NCBI RefSeq assembly: GCF_000143415.4
Contig: NW_003314291.1
Location: 1,282,517 to 1,346,516 of the forward strand
Length of the DNA: 64,000 nt
Reading direction: 5' to 3'
Source of the DNA: Selaginella moellendorffii
Lineage: Eukaryota; Streptophyta; Lycopodiopsida; Selaginellales; Selaginellaceae
The position numbers and the translations under genes were made by a program. The first letter of the stretch is position 1; every line of letters starts with the position of its first letter. Under the pieces are notes generated by a model. It saw only the letters and a list, made by a program, of their open reading frames with translations. It searched no databases and was not told the DNA's origin. Of the stretch, positions 22,159-34,584 are shown piece by piece.

Positions 22159-22545
22159 CCCTCACTTGGGGGGAGTCCTGTGATGAAGTCCATCGTAAGA
22201 CATTTCCATAGGCAATCTAGAATTGGGATGCTTTGTAACAAGCCCCCACTAGCCTTAGTCACGGCTTTGACCTATTGACATCTTAGACATGTCTTTATAT
22301 AATTTTGGACGTCCTTAGCCATATTTGGCCAGTAATACTTCCTCTTGAGTAAACCCATTGTCTTGGGCACTCCACCGTATCCCGCAAAAGGTCCGTCATA
22401 ACATTCTTCTAAGGCTACCTTCCTTAGTTCCCCTTCTGGAACATACACTCTCGTTTATTTATAATAGATGAGTCCATTGCATTCCGCATAATTTATTTTC
22501 TCTTCCGTTGGCAGCTCACTTCTTTAGTGAGCTTCTCGCGCCTCT
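22157..22545 (-). pseudogene. Family-2 integrase fragment
   Basis: Matches family-2 copy 2 at about 50735-51115: the linker after RNase H and the integrase zinc domain. Divergence is strong, with stops, so it is an old copy. It is flanked by LTR D on the left and a family-1-like LTR on the right, both apparently inserted into it. Confidence 0.75.
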
Positions 22546-23667
22546 TGTCGCAAATATGACTTCGGGTATTGAAAGTTATCTGTTGGCTAGTCCTTACGGA
22601 CACTCTTACCTTACTGCCACGATGGCAGAAAGTCGGTATTGCTAGACCCGTTATCAATTTCCCACTTGAGCTAGTTGAGAAACTGGTCAATGGCCGTGTA
22701 CTTAGATCGGATAAACATAACCCTATGTGTTTCTTGTTGAGCATACTCGGCCTAGTTTGAGAAACTCTTGTTATTGGCTTGCACTTGCTAGTATCAAGAA
22801 CCCCCGCGATATTGAGATTGGTCCCTCAATATCGCTAGATGATAACTTACTGTGTCTGCCAAACACCCTCACTATCATGCCCTTTGTGTTAGTCTCATTT
22901 CAGTCCCAAATGCTATTTATGGAAAGTGTCAAGATTTGCTCATTTAGCATATCTACGGAATGTAGAGATCAACCTGAACACAATGGTGTTCGTCCTGTGT
23001 CCAAATTCGCAATCTAGTGCCATTCCATATTTAGTAAGTTTCGAGCTTGTCCCAGAGACTAACTCCTGATACTAAGGGAGGCTTGAGGTGAAAGCCCAAA
23101 GCGTGTGTTCCTCAAGGGGGAAAGCCTGTGGGGGGTTCCAAATGTATAGTAGGGATAGTAGGTAAGTCGGGCATGGCTGACCAACCTGAGGCATAGTCTA
23201 GCTCCCGCTTGCGTGCCTATCCTTTTTCTACGTCCAGCTTGGGTCTAAGCCCAAGTTCTATTCCATGCTAGTTGGTGGAGTACCCATGTCCTTGCGTTAG
23301 GCCATCGGTATGCCGAAATAGCGCTAGACTCCGTTTGGCTCCGTTTTGCATGCTGGTCCTGGCATTGGGATGTTGGTTGCTCCAGGACTGTTCAAAGTCG
23401 CTCTGGGCTCCTGTCCCTTTGCTCTTTGGGCTATATGCTCGGGAGTTGCTCCGTGGTCCGGTTTCGTCACTCCTTAGCTCCATGCTTGGGAGTTTGGCAC
23501 CGTTCCTTTGTTCAGTGGCCCAAGGCCCTAAACCTTGGGTTCTGCACCACTGTCCTTTGGACACGTGGCATGTGTCACGTGGCATAAAGAGGGTTTAGAT
23601 TTTGCTTCGTAGTGTTATCCTATAATAAATCACCATAGGATAAAGGGTCAAAACCACGTGAGCTACA
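22546..23667 (+). mobile_element. Family-1-like 5' LTR (element E)
   Basis: Starts TGTCGCAAATATGAC and follows LTR A for about 800 bp, including the G-run core (23088-23160). It then has a different 3' third of about 320 bp ending GAGCTACA. A primer-binding site follows, so it is a 5' LTR. It is a subfamily variant of family 1, sharing the U3 side and differing in the R/U5 side. No recognisable gag-pol follows. Confidence 0.75.
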
Positions 23668-23669
23668 TT

Positions 23670-23679
23670 TGGTATCAAA
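23670..23679 (+). other. Primer-binding site of element E
   Basis: TGGTATCAAA, two bases after the LTR end, resembling the tRNA-Met primer site. Confidence 0.6.
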
Positions 23680-23682
23680 TGA

Positions 23683-25744
23683 TGAGTCTTGGCGAGTACT
23701 ATCTAATGAGATTGGGTAACTAGCCTTGTTGGATACGCAAAGATGAAGACGATGATCTGAGTGGGTACATGTTTTGGTGCAAAGGCTTTGCAATTGTTCC
23801 TTGGGTATGGATTTAGTTACCTTGTTGTACCTTATGATGTGAGGGATTGAGTTGCTCCATTTTGCACAAGTTTTCGCTTGGGCTCGTGAGTGAGGCACAT
23901 TAGCAACTCGAGGTTACGCTTTGAGTTGGCAGGATTAATGTTAGCCTATCAGTGGTTCCATGAGTTGTTCCATGTACCATGGGTGAAAAAAAAATTTCCC
24001 TGAGTTTGCTATGAGTGGCAAATAGGCTGGTCTGTAGCTGTTTAGCACGGCACTAGTGGATCCTTCCTAGGCATGATTATAAGTGGATCAATCAAGACTA
24101 TAGGGATTAGTCTATTGATTTAAGTAGTCATTGCCGTGCTCTCTCATAAACTTTTCTTGGATTAGACTGCAAGTAGTGCGAATGCAAGCTTGAGGTTTAA
24201 TCAAAGATGAGACCGAAAAGAGAGATATCGGGACAAAGGATCAAACACGTAAATCATCTTCTCTTCTTGGAGAGATGGTCTGCAACGAAGTGTTAACTCA
24301 TTGCTCGTATTCATATTATGCAATAAAGAATCCCTACCTTGATGCATCTTGGAGATGATAGTCTTACAAATGGTGAGTTGTGGGATGGATAGCGGTGAAG
24401 CGTTAAACCATTTTGTCTAAACTTGCTATTGGAAGACTTGGGTTGCAATGCTCAATTCTTTTTTGGGGAACCTTACTATTGCTCCTTGAGTAGCTTGGTG
24501 TTGGATTAGTGTTAAGTTTGGACAGATAAAGAGTAGCATGAGTTTGTCCATATTGTGAACAAAAGCTAGTGGTGTTTAGTGTTGTAAATCTCTATTGGTG
24601 GAGTGTGGCATTTATGTTGCATTTTGTCGAATTGAGTTGGCACTTGATACTCACATAAACCTTTGAAGTAATAACATTGGCATTGCTCATAGTGTTGCTT
24701 AATTGATGATCAAGTCATTGTGATACTTATATCATATCTATGTAATAATGAGTAATGTATTTATGAAGTTGCTTGGTTAAACGATTATCAACCCCAAAGT
24801 GGTTGATAGTGAAGCTTGTCTACTTGCACATAGTAACATTGTAGTAGCTTTGACTAGATTCTCAATGGTGGTCCATTATGCTAAGCTTAAGTTGGTACCT
24901 TGTTTCCTTAAGTTTGTCCATAAGGTGTTGGAAAGGGTTATAACATTCACTTGCTATGGCTTGTTAGTTGATCCGTTAGCACTTGGAGTAGATTGTTGAA
25001 TGGAGAAAGTGTGTCATTAAGGCATTGATATCACTAGCACTTGTGTTAGTGGAGATGATATTGTTATGTTAAGTGATGAGGAATTTTCCTTAGAGCTTGA
25101 TTTTTCATATCATTTTTTCTTTTTAGTGTTTTGGCTACACATTAGATCTTGAAAACGGTTGAAGAAGAGTGTTAGTGCAATATGGATTATCAAAAATGTG
25201 GTCTTCATGATCAAGCCTTGAATGTTCATTTTGCATTTTATGGATATCGGTGTTGGATGTTGGATATATAGGCAAAAAGATGTTCAATGCTTAAGCATAT
25301 TATGGGCCTCGAGAATTTGTGTTAAAGTGAACCTATGTGAAGTTGTTAGTAGGAAGAAGTTGGTTTAATCTTGAAAGTTTGTATTCCTAGACTGAGAGTC
25401 ATTTTTTCTCTAGGATGGAAATTTTTCCACAAATTTTCTTAGAATTTTCTAATAGCTGATCTATTAATTACTTTGCCCGAAAACCATTTTGTTTTCGTAA
25501 GCTAGTACAAACTAGTGAAGGGGTTGGAGTTGACTTCGGTTGGCTTAGATCCTAGTAGATAGTTTGTATGATGCAGCCCAAAGGGATGCTGATTTTTAGG
25601 GCTAAGGCAATTGAGTTGAATAGAGTTTGGAGTTGGTGTAGAAAAGTGGCCGCTGCACTTTTCTAAGAAGGGTGATCCTTGTGCCTTTCTTTGTAGCCTT
25701 ATGCTAGGTGGCAGGTTGCACTATGCACAACTCCTTAAATATTG
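23683..25744. other. No gene recognised
   Basis: About 2 kb, T-rich on the plus strand, with frequent stops in all frames. The first part must be the internal region of element E if that was ever complete, but no gag or pol motif survives. Confidence 0.5.
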
Positions 25745-27980
25745 ATTGAAACTTTGGCTTGATAAAGTGGCAATGCTCGTTTATGCTTTGAGCCCAATGG
25801 AACTCACAAGTCCTATCACAACCTTCCAATGGCTGACCATTCCCAAAAACTACTCGGACACCATTTCAGTTTGCACCAGCCCCATTTGCCATGAAACTGC
25901 GAAAGTGTGCAGGCTTACCAGTCCACTTTAGAACAATATCAGAGAGGGACTTCCAAAATATTTCCTGGGTTGTCTGGTCTTGTACTTTAAACTCTGCTAT
26001 CACAATTGTCAAGTTACAACATAGCCTGTGAAAACACAAATGTTATAACAATTTCAATATAATGAGAATAAAAATTACTTTGGATCATACACATAAGCTC
26101 CCATGGTTGTCCAACCTGATACGCGCTCCATATGGTCAAAATGAACCTATGCATTTGCAAGGTCATTGGACCCAAACATGTCCATTCGGGAGATAAAATC
26201 TACACTAGAGACAGGGCCCATGATAGGCATTTTGAAGACAAAAGGGCACTCTTGCTCATTCATAATTTGGTTTGGAAACAAACTTCCATGGATGAACTCG
26301 TATGGACAGATTCGTTTCAATTCAAGGATGGAGTCAATTTTTTATTGCAACTTCCCCTCTCAAGATTCACACATCCAAAATTTTATCATAAACAATATAA
26401 TGTATAACATATGAAATATAATGGATGTACCTCCTTAGGCTAGTAGTAAGTTGTACTCCTCGTAATAAGTCCCACAAGCTAACCTCATTTGGATTGAGTA
26501 AGGTGTTTGTAATAAAATCTTTAAGGATGGTATTCTGAATATGCTTCAGAGTTGTAGATGAGTTTCTCATAGTCTCTTCTTACACAACATTTTTGAAACG
26601 GTTGAGAGAACTCCTTTGTATCCCTTCCTGCATTGGATGCATGTGTGTGCTAATATGCATTATAACTCTTCTAGCCACTCCATCCCGTGAAAGAAAGTAA
26701 TACATCTTGGCCTTGTAGATAGCATGATATAGAGGAGCATTTTTGTAGAATCGACACTTGAATCCAACAGCAATGGAGTCACCGGCTCGGCATCCACTAA
26801 AGTGCCCATAGTGGCAACCCCAAGCTCGATATTGGGCACTTTAGGGGCCAAAGCTAGCATTGACAATTTCCTTGTGGACTAGTGTAGAGGTCTCTCTCCT
26901 TAAGAGCTCCAACTCCCAAGGACATTCTATCTTTCGTGCCTTTGGAACTCTTGCAAACATTGTTGGGTATATTCCTCCATCCCTTACACTTTTTGCAACA
27001 AATTGAGTGCAAACTAGTGCCTCAAATGGCATGCCTCTATATCGAAGATACCTATAAACAATATATCTTTAAAAAAAGTCTTAGAAATTATATTATACCT
27101 ATAAGTTGCACGTCGCATGAAATAAGGCTGACCATGTTGGCAATCATAAATTGTTGATGTAGGTGTCGAAAGACATGAATGTGTCATTTAGATTGTCACT
27201 AATATGTGGTGCCAAGAACTTCTCACCTTCACTTATAGTTTGCATGATGTAGACAGTCTTTCTCATCATGTTCTTAAATAGTTGTGGCAGTCCTTTCTCT
27301 TTGTTCATCAAGTAGATATTGAGGAAGTCTAGAGTCTTTATCTGTTGTTTATATGGAAGCTTCAATTTTGTGATATTGTAAATCATGTCATTTGGAGTTT
27401 TGTTCATTGCAAAAGTAACATATGCATAATTGAGAAAAATGAAGTGTGATAAGAAATTTATAATTATATGCAATGCATACTAGTTTCTTCAACTTTGAAG
27501 ACTTTACATGTTGAATTTTATGCTCAATTTGTACAAACTCAGCTAAAAGCTCTTCCTGACTCTTCTCTAGATATGCAAGTTCATAAGCATCTTGCTTGAC
27601 ATTCACTAAAGGCTAAAAACCAAAACAATTAAAAAAGGCCCTTATAAAATGAAAGGGAAAGACATACTTTGCACCACACAGCAAGCATAAAATTGATTGG
27701 GTTGTTGAATTAAGTTGTACCGTCATTTCGAGTGCGTGAGTGCTAAACAAGTGTTGCAAGATCATCACCATAATGTTGGCAAATGTTATCCTCACTCAAA
27801 TTTGCCAAAAATTAAAGTTTCTCGATGTTATGGACAAGGTTTTGCTTTTGAACAGTGAACTGCCCAATCTTGCATTTTGTAAGCTCTTGAGCAAACTAGA
27901 CCAGCCAAATGTCAATCAACATATGGTGTGATTCCCTAGCCAATCAATAGAGTCGGACCCAAGACCGCTCTAATACCAAA

Positions 27981-28175
27981 TGTAAGCTCCTGAGTTTGGA
28001 CTTCCCGGGAGGTCACCCAACCTAGTATTATTCAAACCCAAGGACACTTAAGCCCAAATATCCTAAGACCCTTAACCAATTAGAAAAGGGGGTGCACTCT
28101 TGGTCATGAGCTCTTTTTCCTCTATATTTGAACCTCATGGATCGTCTCTCGAGTCATTCTCTTTGGTTTCTTACA
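27981..28175 (-). mobile_element. TRIM-type LTR inside the MULE-like gene
   Basis: A 195-bp LTR, TGTAAGCTCC...TTTCTTACA, with a primer-site remnant (TCTAATACCA read on this strand) immediately left and about 90 bp of internal sequence to 27890. It is homologous to 35954-36146 and to 32230-32423. It is a short nonautonomous retrotransposon relic lying in an intron. Confidence 0.7.
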
Positions 28176-28867
28176 CATTTAAACACGACAAAACAAATTA
28201 AAGTGGAGTTGGAAGTAAAATTATAAAACTTACGCATTGATCTTTTGGTAGGCCAAGATAAGTCTGTTGACATGTAAAGGTCCCCTTGCGTAGATATCAT
28301 CGACTGAAACATTGATATGGTAGATGGGATCATTGCGAAAATGATCATCGATACACTTCATCCAAGCCCTATATTGGTGGTTATCGTCAATAATTTGGAA
28401 CATTGTCCCTGCAAGCTGTTGAGTCTCAGGATGTCTGATAAGCATGTTATCAAATTCCAAGGACTTCCTCCTCCAAATAGGATCCCAGCTATTCACAATC
28501 TCGGGTGTGATAGTAACAATCTCCGTTGTTCCTGGCTTGCAAAAAGAGACTAGAAATATATCCATATTTGTCGCAAGGCCATTCTTTTTGAACAAGCTAT
28601 ATATGTCCGGGTTGACATACTTGGATGTTGTGCAGACAAAGTTCATCTACTACAAACGGCAAAAGGGGATTTTTCTGATCAAGTCACAAGGGCCTGGCCA
28701 CTTAAGTGCCTCAAGTGTTTGGTGAACTACTTTTTCCCTTGTCTGCATAACAGTCTTTTGGAAGCACTTGTCCACCACGTTGTCAGGAAGGTCAGCTCCA
28801 AGCTATTCCTCAAGTTCCCTATCGTGAACACCACTAGATTGCCCAACTTCAAGAATTTGTGCTAGTG

Positions 28868-29050
28868 GTGGGCCAATGAGGAATAAAGGTGGAGGTGGTA
28901 GTGCTAATGGTGGGGGTAGGGGTGGTGGTGGTGGTGGCGGGGGCAAAGGCAATAGTGGCAGTGGTGGTGGCAATGGTGGTGGTGGCGGTGACCATGCCAG
29001 TGGTAGAGGTGGTGATGGCAAAGGTGATGGTGGTGGAGGAGGTGGATTTC
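28868..29050. repeat. GGT/GGC-rich low-complexity tract
   Basis: A purine/T run rich in GGTGGTGGT and GGN triplets. On the minus strand it encodes a run of about 60 Pro with some Leu, Ser and Ala, within the N-terminal exon of the MULE-like relic. Confidence 0.8.
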
Positions 29051-29304
29051 TAAGTAAATGTGTCTTTGTTAATGTGTTAATGATCATGTCGATTGTGATG
29101 TTGTCATCAATGCCAAATTGAATTTTTCATGTCTTCTTGGCTTCAACAACCTTTTTATGTGGTACAATTTTCTTTTTCTGTAAGAGAAAAAATTTGGTTA
29201 GTCAAACTAAATAAAAATAATAAGAAAATCAAATAGTCAAAAAGAAAAAAAAAAATCAAGTGGGCCCAAACTCCACCTCAGGCACTTTGGTTGTTCAAGG
29301 GGCT

Positions 29305-29324
29305 GAGGTTATTCAAATAACCTC
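29305..29324. repeat. Single copy of the satellite palindrome core
   Basis: GAGGTTATTCAAATAACCTC, a perfect inverted repeat of 9-bp arms around CA. It is identical to the core of the 96-bp satellite at 59174-59766, flanked by similar GGGGCT/GGCCCT. There is no second unit here. Confidence 0.85.
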
Positions 29325-29330
29325 GGCCCT

Positions 29331-29690
29331 AACAACTTACTAAAGATAACTCAAAGAACACAAAGTATCATTGAGTAACAAGCAAGATGCTCGCGAATGT
29401 ATCACCCGAAGGAAATAACATTCTTAATCTATCAAAACTAACACGAACAATAAACGACAGAACAGAATGAATGCGGCAAGACCAACAAACACTCATTCAT
29501 ACCAACTATTACACTAGCGAATCTAAATAGATCATGATCAACAATACCAAGGAACTAGAGTTGTTCAAGCAAGTGTTAGCAACATCCTATTGATGTCTCA
29601 AACCCAAGAGACCAATCCAGAGCAAACCACAAAGAACATGTGGTATTGCGAAAAACCAAAAGCTATCAAAGAGAACACTAACCATCATGA
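29331..29690. repeat. Dispersed repeat, copy 1
   Basis: About 360 bp similar to 47701-48031, starting AACAACTTAC in both. No coding potential or terminal structure seen. It directly follows the satellite palindrome core here. Confidence 0.7.
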
Positions 29691-31679
29691 AATATCATCA
29701 ATCATCCTATCAACAAAAATATGTATAATGAGCATTGAAGAAATAATCCACCATTCGAAGAACAGCAAATCATTCACCACCAATAACAACTAAGCAAAAT
29801 CTTTAATAAGGATAATCAACTATCCTAAATGATAGTCAATCATCACCAATGATTACTAGATGCAAAAGCCAACTTTCATATCGAAGCTAATGAGCCAAAA
29901 TGCCTTCCCCAACAACTTCTAACAAGTGGAATAATGAGCATGAAAACTCAAGAAACCAAAAGCTCAAAGAAGCATATAGCTAAGTTGTGTCTAATAATGA
30001 TCACGAATCTTGCATGAACCAACTTTAATGCTAAAGAAGAAATCATGGTACAACCCACAATATCTTCCTCAACACATCAATAAGCTAAACTTCATAATGC
30101 AAAACTAATGATGAGCATATTTGCATCAATCCAAAAGCTAAGCATAACGAAGCTATGCTCAACAAGTGATCACCAAATGATCATTTATGAATCCATCTAT
30201 AGCAAAACGTAACTCACTTCATAACAAGCACAAGAAGAATCATCAATGATTGATATATTCCAACTCAAATCCAAGAAGGATTCAAACATTCCAATATCAA
30301 TCACTAACTCTTCCATTTGTAAAGTTAGCATAGTCCATGATTAAATCACTTTTCAAGGAAAAGCTAAAGCTCAACCCCTACTAAACAATGTTTTGTTGAG
30401 ATCACAACTAACTTAAACTTGCCACTCAGTTCATTTGAATGTTGACATAGTTGCTAACTAGCAATGCACAAATGCCAAAACTTTTCTAGATAGTTTATAT
30501 ACTAAGTTTTAGTCTCAGGAATGAGGTTTATTTATTATGACACTGACAATACTTAGATTCTTTAAATGTCAGTCTTGGAAATGGGGCTTCATAATCATAG
30601 CTTGCTTATAAATATAAGAGCTTCTAGAATTTTAGATTATCGTGTATAAACATGCTCTATCATTATGATAAAATCCTACTTTGCTACATATATTATTTTC
30701 TACACATGCTAAATGTCTAAGGAAATAGACAATAAGGAAATATAGACCCCATTATAATGGCAAAGCATGTTGGCACATTACCATTCTCTCGTGTGAGATT
30801 GCCTTTCAGTCTTAGAAATGTAGATAATGTTGCTTCTTTCATATGATATTACTTTTGAGTCTTTTAAAAGATTTCAATTTCTTTTATTATTATTCAACAA
30901 CAAGGTTGTCTTATAAACAACTCCTGAAAACTTTTAATGAGGATTCATTGCAAAAATATACCTTGGTCTTATCATATAAGAGGATTGCAATATAGGCAGG
31001 CAACAGAGCTTTTAATATGAATTAATATGTAAATTATAAATGTCATAGAAAGTTTTATAGAGTAGATTTTTTAGTGTCTTCCGCCGTGTTATTCATTTCT
31101 TCATTTCTCTTGTTTTGGACTATTGTTTTAGAAGTAATAGGAGCATTTTTATTAATCGTAATAGTGGTCTCTACATTCCCAGATGGGTAATAAGGACCAG
31201 GAGTGTAATATGGAAATTGTGGTAGTGAAACAAAATTAGTATTCTCACATTCCTTTGCACTATAACTCTTATTCACAGATCTTGTATTTTCCTTGCTTCC
31301 CATCTTCTCAAGATTCCTAAAAAATATTTTGAATGAAGGAATAGTATCTACAATTGTAAAAGTATTCAAAATATTTAAGTAGTCAAATCAAAATATGACA
31401 GCTGTAACAATAGTTATAATAAAATAATATATCTTTATAAAAGATAGGTTCTCGTGAATTTTGTCTTTTTTAAACAATTCAATCTTATAGAAACTTTTAA
31501 CTTAGATATTTACGTATTTAAATATTTTAAAGTTTGCTAGAACCTTCATTTGTTCAATTTAGATTTCATTTGTAAAACTTTTAGTTGACTATGTTAACTT
31601 GAGTTGACTTGTGTTGAATTGAGCTCAACTCATGAGCTCAACTCAAATTTGGACTATTCCCATACTTGTTAGTAGCCAA
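29691..31679. other. No gene recognised
   Basis: AT-rich. A minus-strand ORF at 31055-31369 (104 codons, with FPYYTPGPYYPSG) matches nothing I recognise and lacks supporting context. Around 31610-31650 there is a short palindromic GAGCTCAACTC repeat. Confidence 0.45.
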
Positions 31680-32110
31680 AAGTAAGATCTAACTTGGTGA
31701 ATCAATAACTTCTCCCCATATAATCCAAGTGAGGAAAAAGGTATACATCTGGGATTGTCACTTCATTTAATGGATGATAGTCAATGCAGAAACAAATATT
31801 CCCATTAAACTTTATTACAAAATAAAGTTCATATGCCCAAGGACTCAACAACTTTTAAATAACACCTTTTTCTAACATTTTTTTGATGTTTGCATGTAAA
31901 GTCTTGATCTCTTTAAATGATTGATGACAAATAAAAACCTTGATTGGATAAGCATCCCCAATTAGAATAAGATGACGTGTTGCAATCTTGGCCCCAGATG
32001 ACAAGTTGAATTCAAAGAGATCAGCATACTCCTTCATGAGGCGATCAACTGCTGCAACACAAAGACTGTCAGAAGGATTGGAAAAGGGAAGAGAGGAACA
32101 AGATGGAAAT
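31680..32110 (-). pseudogene. Reverse-transcriptase N-terminal scrap (gypsy type)
   Basis: Minus-strand text contains a degenerate form of the entry to a gypsy reverse transcriptase: MLEKGVI, then a stop, LLSPWAYELYFVIKFNG and CIDYHPLNEVTIPD. Order and spacing fit the family. No catalytic DD is left, and the sequence is diverged from families 1 and 2. Confidence 0.6.
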
Positions 32111-32229
32111 ATAAAAGAAAGTAATGTAGAGGTAGAAGTAGAGGGACAAAGACGAATTGAAGTGAGAGGAATAGAAGAAATATAAAGAAATATGAAATAA
32201 AGGGGAGAAGCCTCAAAATCACACTTGGC

Positions 32230-32802
32230 TGTAAAAAACCAAAAAGAACAACTTGAGAGATAATTTATAAAGTTTAAATATAAAGGGAAAAGGCCCATGA
32301 ATAAAAGTGCATCCCATTTTCAAATTAGTTAAGTGTCTTAGGATACTTGGGGTTAAGTGTCTTTAGGTTTGAATAATACTAAGCTAGATGACCTCCTAGA
32401 AAGTCTAAATTTAGGAGCTTAGATTTCATATCAAAGGGGTTTTGGGTCCGACTCGATTGATTAGTTTAGGGGAATCATACCATATGTTGATTAACATATG
32501 GCAAGTCTAATTTGTTTTAGTTGGGCTCGACTCGAGGGGTAGAGTGTCAAGAGAATGGGCCTCTTGGGAGAGTTGTGGCTCTTAACTTCCATTCACGAGG
32601 GTATGAACTTACAAGGAAGCATGATGGATTGTAAGCAACTAAAGAGAATGATTTGAGAGACAATCCATGAGGTTTAAATATAGAAGGAAAGAGCATATGA
32701 AAAAAAGTGCATCCCCTTTTTCAATCAGTTAAAAGTCTTGGGATATTTAAAGTTAAGTGTCCTTAGGTTTGAATAGTATTGGGCTGGGTGACCTCCTCTA
32801 CA
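32230..32802 (+). mobile_element. TRIM retrotransposon, nearly complete copy
   Basis: 5' LTR 32230-32423 (TGTAAAAAACC...GAGCTTAGA), a degraded primer site (TCATATCAAAGG), about 206 bp of internal sequence, and a 3' LTR from 32630 (TGTAAGCAACT) to about 32802 whose end is lost. There is no coding capacity. Related copies are at 27981-28175 and 35684-36146. Confidence 0.7.
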
Positions 32803-32895
32803 ACCAATCCATACCAAGGATGAAATCAAAAACTTGACTTAACACCACCCACAATAACTGCAACTCAAACTCGAGGTCACCCACACGTACATGCA

Positions 32896-33031
32896 TGTGT
32901 ATAGCCATTAAAATAAAGAATGAAAATTAGCTCTACTGTATGATGCAAATATAGATAGTAATGTGTGTATAGCTATTAAAATAAAGAATGAAAATTAGCT
33001 CTGCTGCATGATGCAAATATATATAGTAATG
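32896..33031. repeat. Tandem duplication, 68-bp unit x2
   Basis: TGTGTATAGC(C/T)ATTAAAATA starts at 32896 and again at 32964. The two 68-bp units differ at a few positions. Confidence 0.8.
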
Positions 33032-33260
33032 TGTGGCAATTGGCCGAACAATAGAAGATAAGCTCGAGCTTGTATCAACCAACATGGAGAGAAGAATAAA
33101 AAAACCATCCCAAGTCATAAAGTTTAATACATAGCCAAAAATGAGTATGGAAAGTAAACACTAGATAAACTAGTGCTGAGTGAACCCCTTGATTGTACTT
33201 CTAAAAGAAAGGTGGAAGGGTCATTAACTTATTTGCACAAGGTCTTTTCGCTACTCACAT

Positions 33261-33400
33261 GACTCCTAATTTCTCAAAAACATTTTAGTGTCTAAACCTT
33301 CTATTGCAGTAGTAACAGTAGGATGTTAGTGACTCCTAATTTCTCAAAACCATCTTAGTATCTAGACCTTCTATTGTAGCAGTACCAATAGGATGTTGTT
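33261..33400. repeat. Tandem duplication, 70-bp unit x2
   Basis: GACTCCTAATTTCTCAAAA occurs at 33261 and 33331, heading two 70-bp units with several substitutions. Confidence 0.8.
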
Positions 33401-34584
33401 GACACTAAGGTCTCCACCTAAGATGGAGGTCACCAATTTGGAAAATGCTAATAATGCTGATAAGTGTGACTAACTTCATTATATGCCTAACAGCAAACAT
33501 CACAGCCATAACCACATTCTCGCCCTTATCTTTGAACTCGGGTAATAGCAATATCAATCTCCATTGGAATAGGACCATCTCCCACAGAAAGTGGAGTTGA
33601 AGGACGCATAGTGAGAAGTGAAAGATGCGACATCTCATAAAATTGTGCATCATCAAAGTGTTAGCAACTAAATTTTCCATTCTACTTTAGTCACTTAACC
33701 ACACCTTCAACCATTTGGAGGAGTCTCACTTACAACCTCCATAAGTCCTATTCCAGACTTGGGGCTTGCTAGCCTCGAGAATGGCATCCTTGCCATTTAA
33801 CCTTTCCACTTGGTTCAAGTGCTCCATATGTCTGATCCCATGACTGACACCCAAAAGTACCACTAACATATCAGCCCATTATGCTAAAGGTATGCTCATT
33901 CACCTTTGTCACACTAGTGGTCTAATACCATCTACCTCACAATCCTATCTATCAAAGACTAGGCCATCTGTCCATGAATGATCATCCTAGATCCACTCCT
34001 TAACATCCATAAGATGCTCGTAGATATAGGGAATAACTTTCCCCAATATCCTTTTACAGTCTCTACCAAGTCCTTTTTTGTCTATAGCCATGTTCACCAA
34101 CATTGCCATTAGATCAAGGCCCACAGGCCCGACCACTAAGTCCTTTTGTTTTCTGGGACTTCCTCACCACATGACTGCATCCTTAGTCATTATACCAAAG
34201 GATTGCTCCTCTTCCTTTCCACCATTCAGGACTCTGGGACAACATTTTGAAACACTATGGCCCTACACGAGCCTTATGAGTACTCTCCCCACCTTTTGCC
34301 TTTGGGTGCTTTAGTCATGGGGCTAAAGTGAGGTTTTGTTAAGCCACACTAAATATCCAAGTAGATAGTGCCACCTATACTTAAACTGGGAGCATTGACC
34401 ATTTGATCTCCTAAAGGAACTAGAGCCGGCTCTTGAACATTTCACTAAGCTACCCCGTTTGTTAATCTATATTCACTCTAGCTTAGTGGTTATCTCATCA
34501 TCCAACATCTAGGTACAGCCTTCTTGGGCCAAATTGGCCTTTCCTAGCCAAATTGAATCCATTGGGGTCCAACCCCCACACTCT
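33401..34584. other. No gene recognised
   Basis: No convincing ORF. Parts have the composition of decayed retroelement coding sequence, but no motif could be placed. Confidence 0.4.

Larger units (their letters stand above)
25745..29130 (-). pseudogene. Broken multi-exon MULE-like transposase gene
   Basis: Minus strand. N-terminal exon about 29130-28234: a proline-rich run (29085-28870), then ORF segments broken by TAG at 28803 and two adjacent TAGs near 28650, ending at a consensus GTAAGT donor (28233). Later exon-like pieces lie near 27880-27660, 27606-27480, 27430-27150, 27050-26560 and 26400-26110. The last (26035-25745) has MANGAGAN followed by TCEFHWAQS, that is CX2H after the second acidic position, a MULE transposase feature; the aspartate is Asn here. 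In-frame stops include one before VHFDHMERVSGW near 26160. A TRIM LTR sits in one intron. Exon limits other than the first donor are approximate, and the family assignment rests on these motifs only. Confidence 0.5.

Noticed and set aside
22141-22176. Polypurine tract preceding LTR D (CACTTGGGGGGAG)
   Set aside because: The same bases match family-2 integrase sequence near 50735, so this is the host copy and not part of D.
28876-29121. Glycine-rich protein ORF on the plus strand
   Set aside because: Mirror of the polyproline segment of the minus-strand relic, low complexity only.
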